Source: G963666535 sp963666535
Lineage (GTDB): Bacteria; Bacillota; Clostridia; Oscillospirales; Oscillospiraceae
Assembly (NCBI GenBank): GCA_963666535.1
Contig: OY762913.1
Location: 2,914,001-2,978,000 of the forward strand
Direction of reading: 5' to 3'
Length of the DNA: 64,000 bases
The translations under genes and the position numbers were made by a program. Of this stretch, positions 62,771-64,000 are shown one piece after another (position 1 is the stretch's first letter; each line of letters begins with the position of its first letter). The notes below the pieces were generated by a model. It did not search any database. It saw only the letters and a list, made by a program, of their open reading frames with translations, and was not told the DNA's origin.

Positions 62771-63676
62771 ATGAAAAACGACCGTCTGTTCCAAATTTTA
62801 TATATCTTGTTGGAACGGCAAAGCATCACCGCCCCGGAGCTGGCGCGGCTACTGGAGGTATCGGTGCGCACCGTCTACCGGGATGTCGAGGCTTTGTCTC
62901 TGGCGGGTGTACCGGTCTGTGCCTTGGCGGGCAAGGGCGGTGGTCTTTCTCTCATGTCCGGCTACACCTTCGACAAGGCACTGCTGTCCGACGACGAACA
63001 GAATCAAATTCTTTTTGCCATCCAGAGCCTTCAAGCCGCCGACCAGAATGTGGACGGGCTGCTGAAAAAGCTGGGCGCGACCTTTCAAAAAGCCAGTACC
63101 AACTGGATTGAGGTGGACTTTTCCCGCTGGGGAATGCGCCGCACCGATCACCAGAAGTTTGAGCAACTGAAGGAGGGTATTCTGGGAAAGCGCATTCTAC
63201 ACGTCATATACTGCGGCACTTCTGGGACAATCTCTCAGCGCAGCGTCAAACCTATCAGGTTGGTCTTCAAGAGCAAGAACTGGTACCTTCAGGCCTTTTG
63301 CCTACAAGCCGAGGCCTTCCGTCTCTTCAAAGTCAGCCGCATCATGGAACTATCTCTGACAGACGACACTTTCCCCGACAGCTTTCCCGATCTGCCGCCC
63401 CTTGATGGGGATGACGCGCCGCCCTATCCGGGCACCATCCTCAAGCTCAGGTTTTCCGCTTCCATGGCCTTCCGCGTCTATGACGAGTTTGACCCCGACA
63501 GCATCGAGCTTCAGCCGGACGGCAGTCTCTGCGTCACCGTTTCGTTTCCGATCGACGGCTGGGTATACAGTTATCTCCTCTCCTTCGGTACCGAAATCGA
63601 AATCCTAGAGCCTCCTCGTCTCAGGGAGCAAATCGCCGACTACGCAAAAAAGATTTATGAGCACCACAAAAGGTGA
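62771..63676 (+). CDS. YafY-type HTH/WYL transcription regulator
   Basis: A 301-residue regulator with an N-terminal winged HTH (ITAPELARLLEVSVRTVYRDVEALSLAGVPV in parts) and a C-terminal WYL ligand-sensing domain (about 135-215, KSKNWYLQAFCLQAEAFRLFKVSRI in parts). Such regulators sense small molecules or nucleic-acid signals. It lies 110 bp after the SDR gene and may control the TRAP locus, the zinc-ribbon gene beyond, or both. The ATG at 62771 has GGAGG upstream. Confidence 0.9.
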   Translation: MKNDRLFQILYILLERQSITAPELARLLEVSVRTVYRDVEALSLAGVPVCALAGKGGGLSLMSGYTFDKALLSDDEQNQILFAIQSLQAADQNVDGLLKKLGATFQKASTNWIEVDFSRWGMRRTDHQKFEQLKEGILGKRILHVIYCGTSGTISQRSVKPIRLVFKSKNWYLQAFCLQAEAFRLFKVSRIMELSLTDDTFPDSFPDLPPLDGDDAPPYPGTILKLRFSASMAFRVYDEFDPDSIELQPDGSLCVTVSFPIDGWVYSYLLSFGTEIEILEPPRLREQIADYAKKIYEHHKR

Positions 63677-63756
63677 CATACAGTTGTCAGGTTTTGTGTG
63701 ATACACTCAGTTTGCAACAGCACGAAACCCAAACTGTACAAACTTAGGAGGAAATG

Positions 63757-64000
63757 ATGATGGAAGATAAGTATTGCCAAAGCTGCGGGATGCCCATGGG
63801 AAACACCGATGAACTGTACGGCACGGAACAGGACGGCGGCAAGAGCGCGGATTACTGTAAGTACTGCTACGAAAACGGTGTCTTTCCCTTTGCCGGCTCA
63901 ATGGAAGAAATGATCGAGATCTGCGTACCGCCCATGGTGGAGAATAACTCCGGTATGACTGCAGATACCGCGCGCGCGATGATGCGCAATTTTTTTCCCA
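63757..64000 (+). CDS. Zinc-ribbon protein (partial, runs off the window)
   Basis: The visible 81 codons begin with repeated ATG at 63754-63762 (AGGAGG upstream) and contain CQSCGMPM and CKYCYENG, a four-cysteine zinc ribbon with a family look. Text after it (MEEMIEICVPPMVE) is typical of a small regulatory zinc-ribbon domain protein. The stop is outside the window. It is downstream of the WYL regulator by about 80 bp. Confidence 0.8.
   Translation, partial: MMEDKYCQSCGMPMGNTDELYGTEQDGGKSADYCKYCYENGVFPFAGSMEEMIEICVPPMVENNSGMTADTARAMMRNFFP

Overview
The window reads as chromosome of a Gram-positive anaerobe of the Clostridia, most likely an Oscillospiraceae-type gut bacterium (Flavonifractor/Intestinimonas-like). 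The reasons are strong AGGAGG ribosome sites, frequent TTG and GTG starts, a GlgC/GlgD pair, a B12-dependent MetH with a separate reactivation protein, a two-gene SufC/SufB system, TRAP transport and BaiCD/FadH-type flavoenzymes. This assignment is inference from gene content. No rRNA, complete tRNA, CRISPR array or intact transposase gene was seen.

Layout. (1) 0-7.5 kb, minus strand: queH, then a REC-PAS-GGDEF-EAL protein and a giant PAS/GGDEF/EAL protein, overlapping by 8 bp, which form a c-di-GMP module. (2) 7.7-13.2 kb: a DMT exporter; an operon of mobA, a molybdopterin oxidoreductase and its 4Fe-4S subunit; and a D,D-carboxypeptidase. (3) 13.3-22.3 kb: a complete glycogen operon glgB-C-D-A-P behind a near-consensus promoter. 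A 192-bp segment holding the glgA ribosome site and first codons is present three times in tandem ahead of glgA. (4) 22.3-24.9 kb: an MBOAT O-acyltransferase with its DHHW partner, for polymer acetylation. (5) 25-31 kb: metF, a MetH reactivation protein and metH on the minus strand, divergent from sufC-sufB.

(6) 31-46 kb is an accessory zone with lower GC, many small genes and gene remnants. It holds a Vat/CatB-type acetyltransferase, an MFS drug-efflux gene with a leader-peptide attenuator and a double-HTH MerR regulator, a small XRE regulator, VOC, dienelactone-hydrolase, PhzF and deformylase-like proteins, a frameshifted VOC gene, an AraC/GyrI-like regulator, a MocR/DMT/B3-B4 cluster, an orphan ATP-grasp protein and a MITE-like element of stacked hairpins. 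(7) 46.2-51.3 kb: a peptide-type ABC transporter divergent from a LytTR/GHKL two-component system, with LytTR-like direct repeats between them.

(8) 51.6-63.7 kb is the most interesting catabolic locus. It has a MocR regulator, a TRAP transporter split across two divergent transcripts, two FadH/BaiCD-like flavin ene-reductases, a URO-D/methyltransferase-fold protein, an SDR with an altered active site and a WYL regulator. Together they suggest uptake and reduction of an unsaturated, probably carboxylated cyclic compound, in the style of the bile-acid or isoflavone reduction pathways of gut bacteria. The substrate cannot be read from the sequence. A zinc-ribbon protein runs off the right edge.
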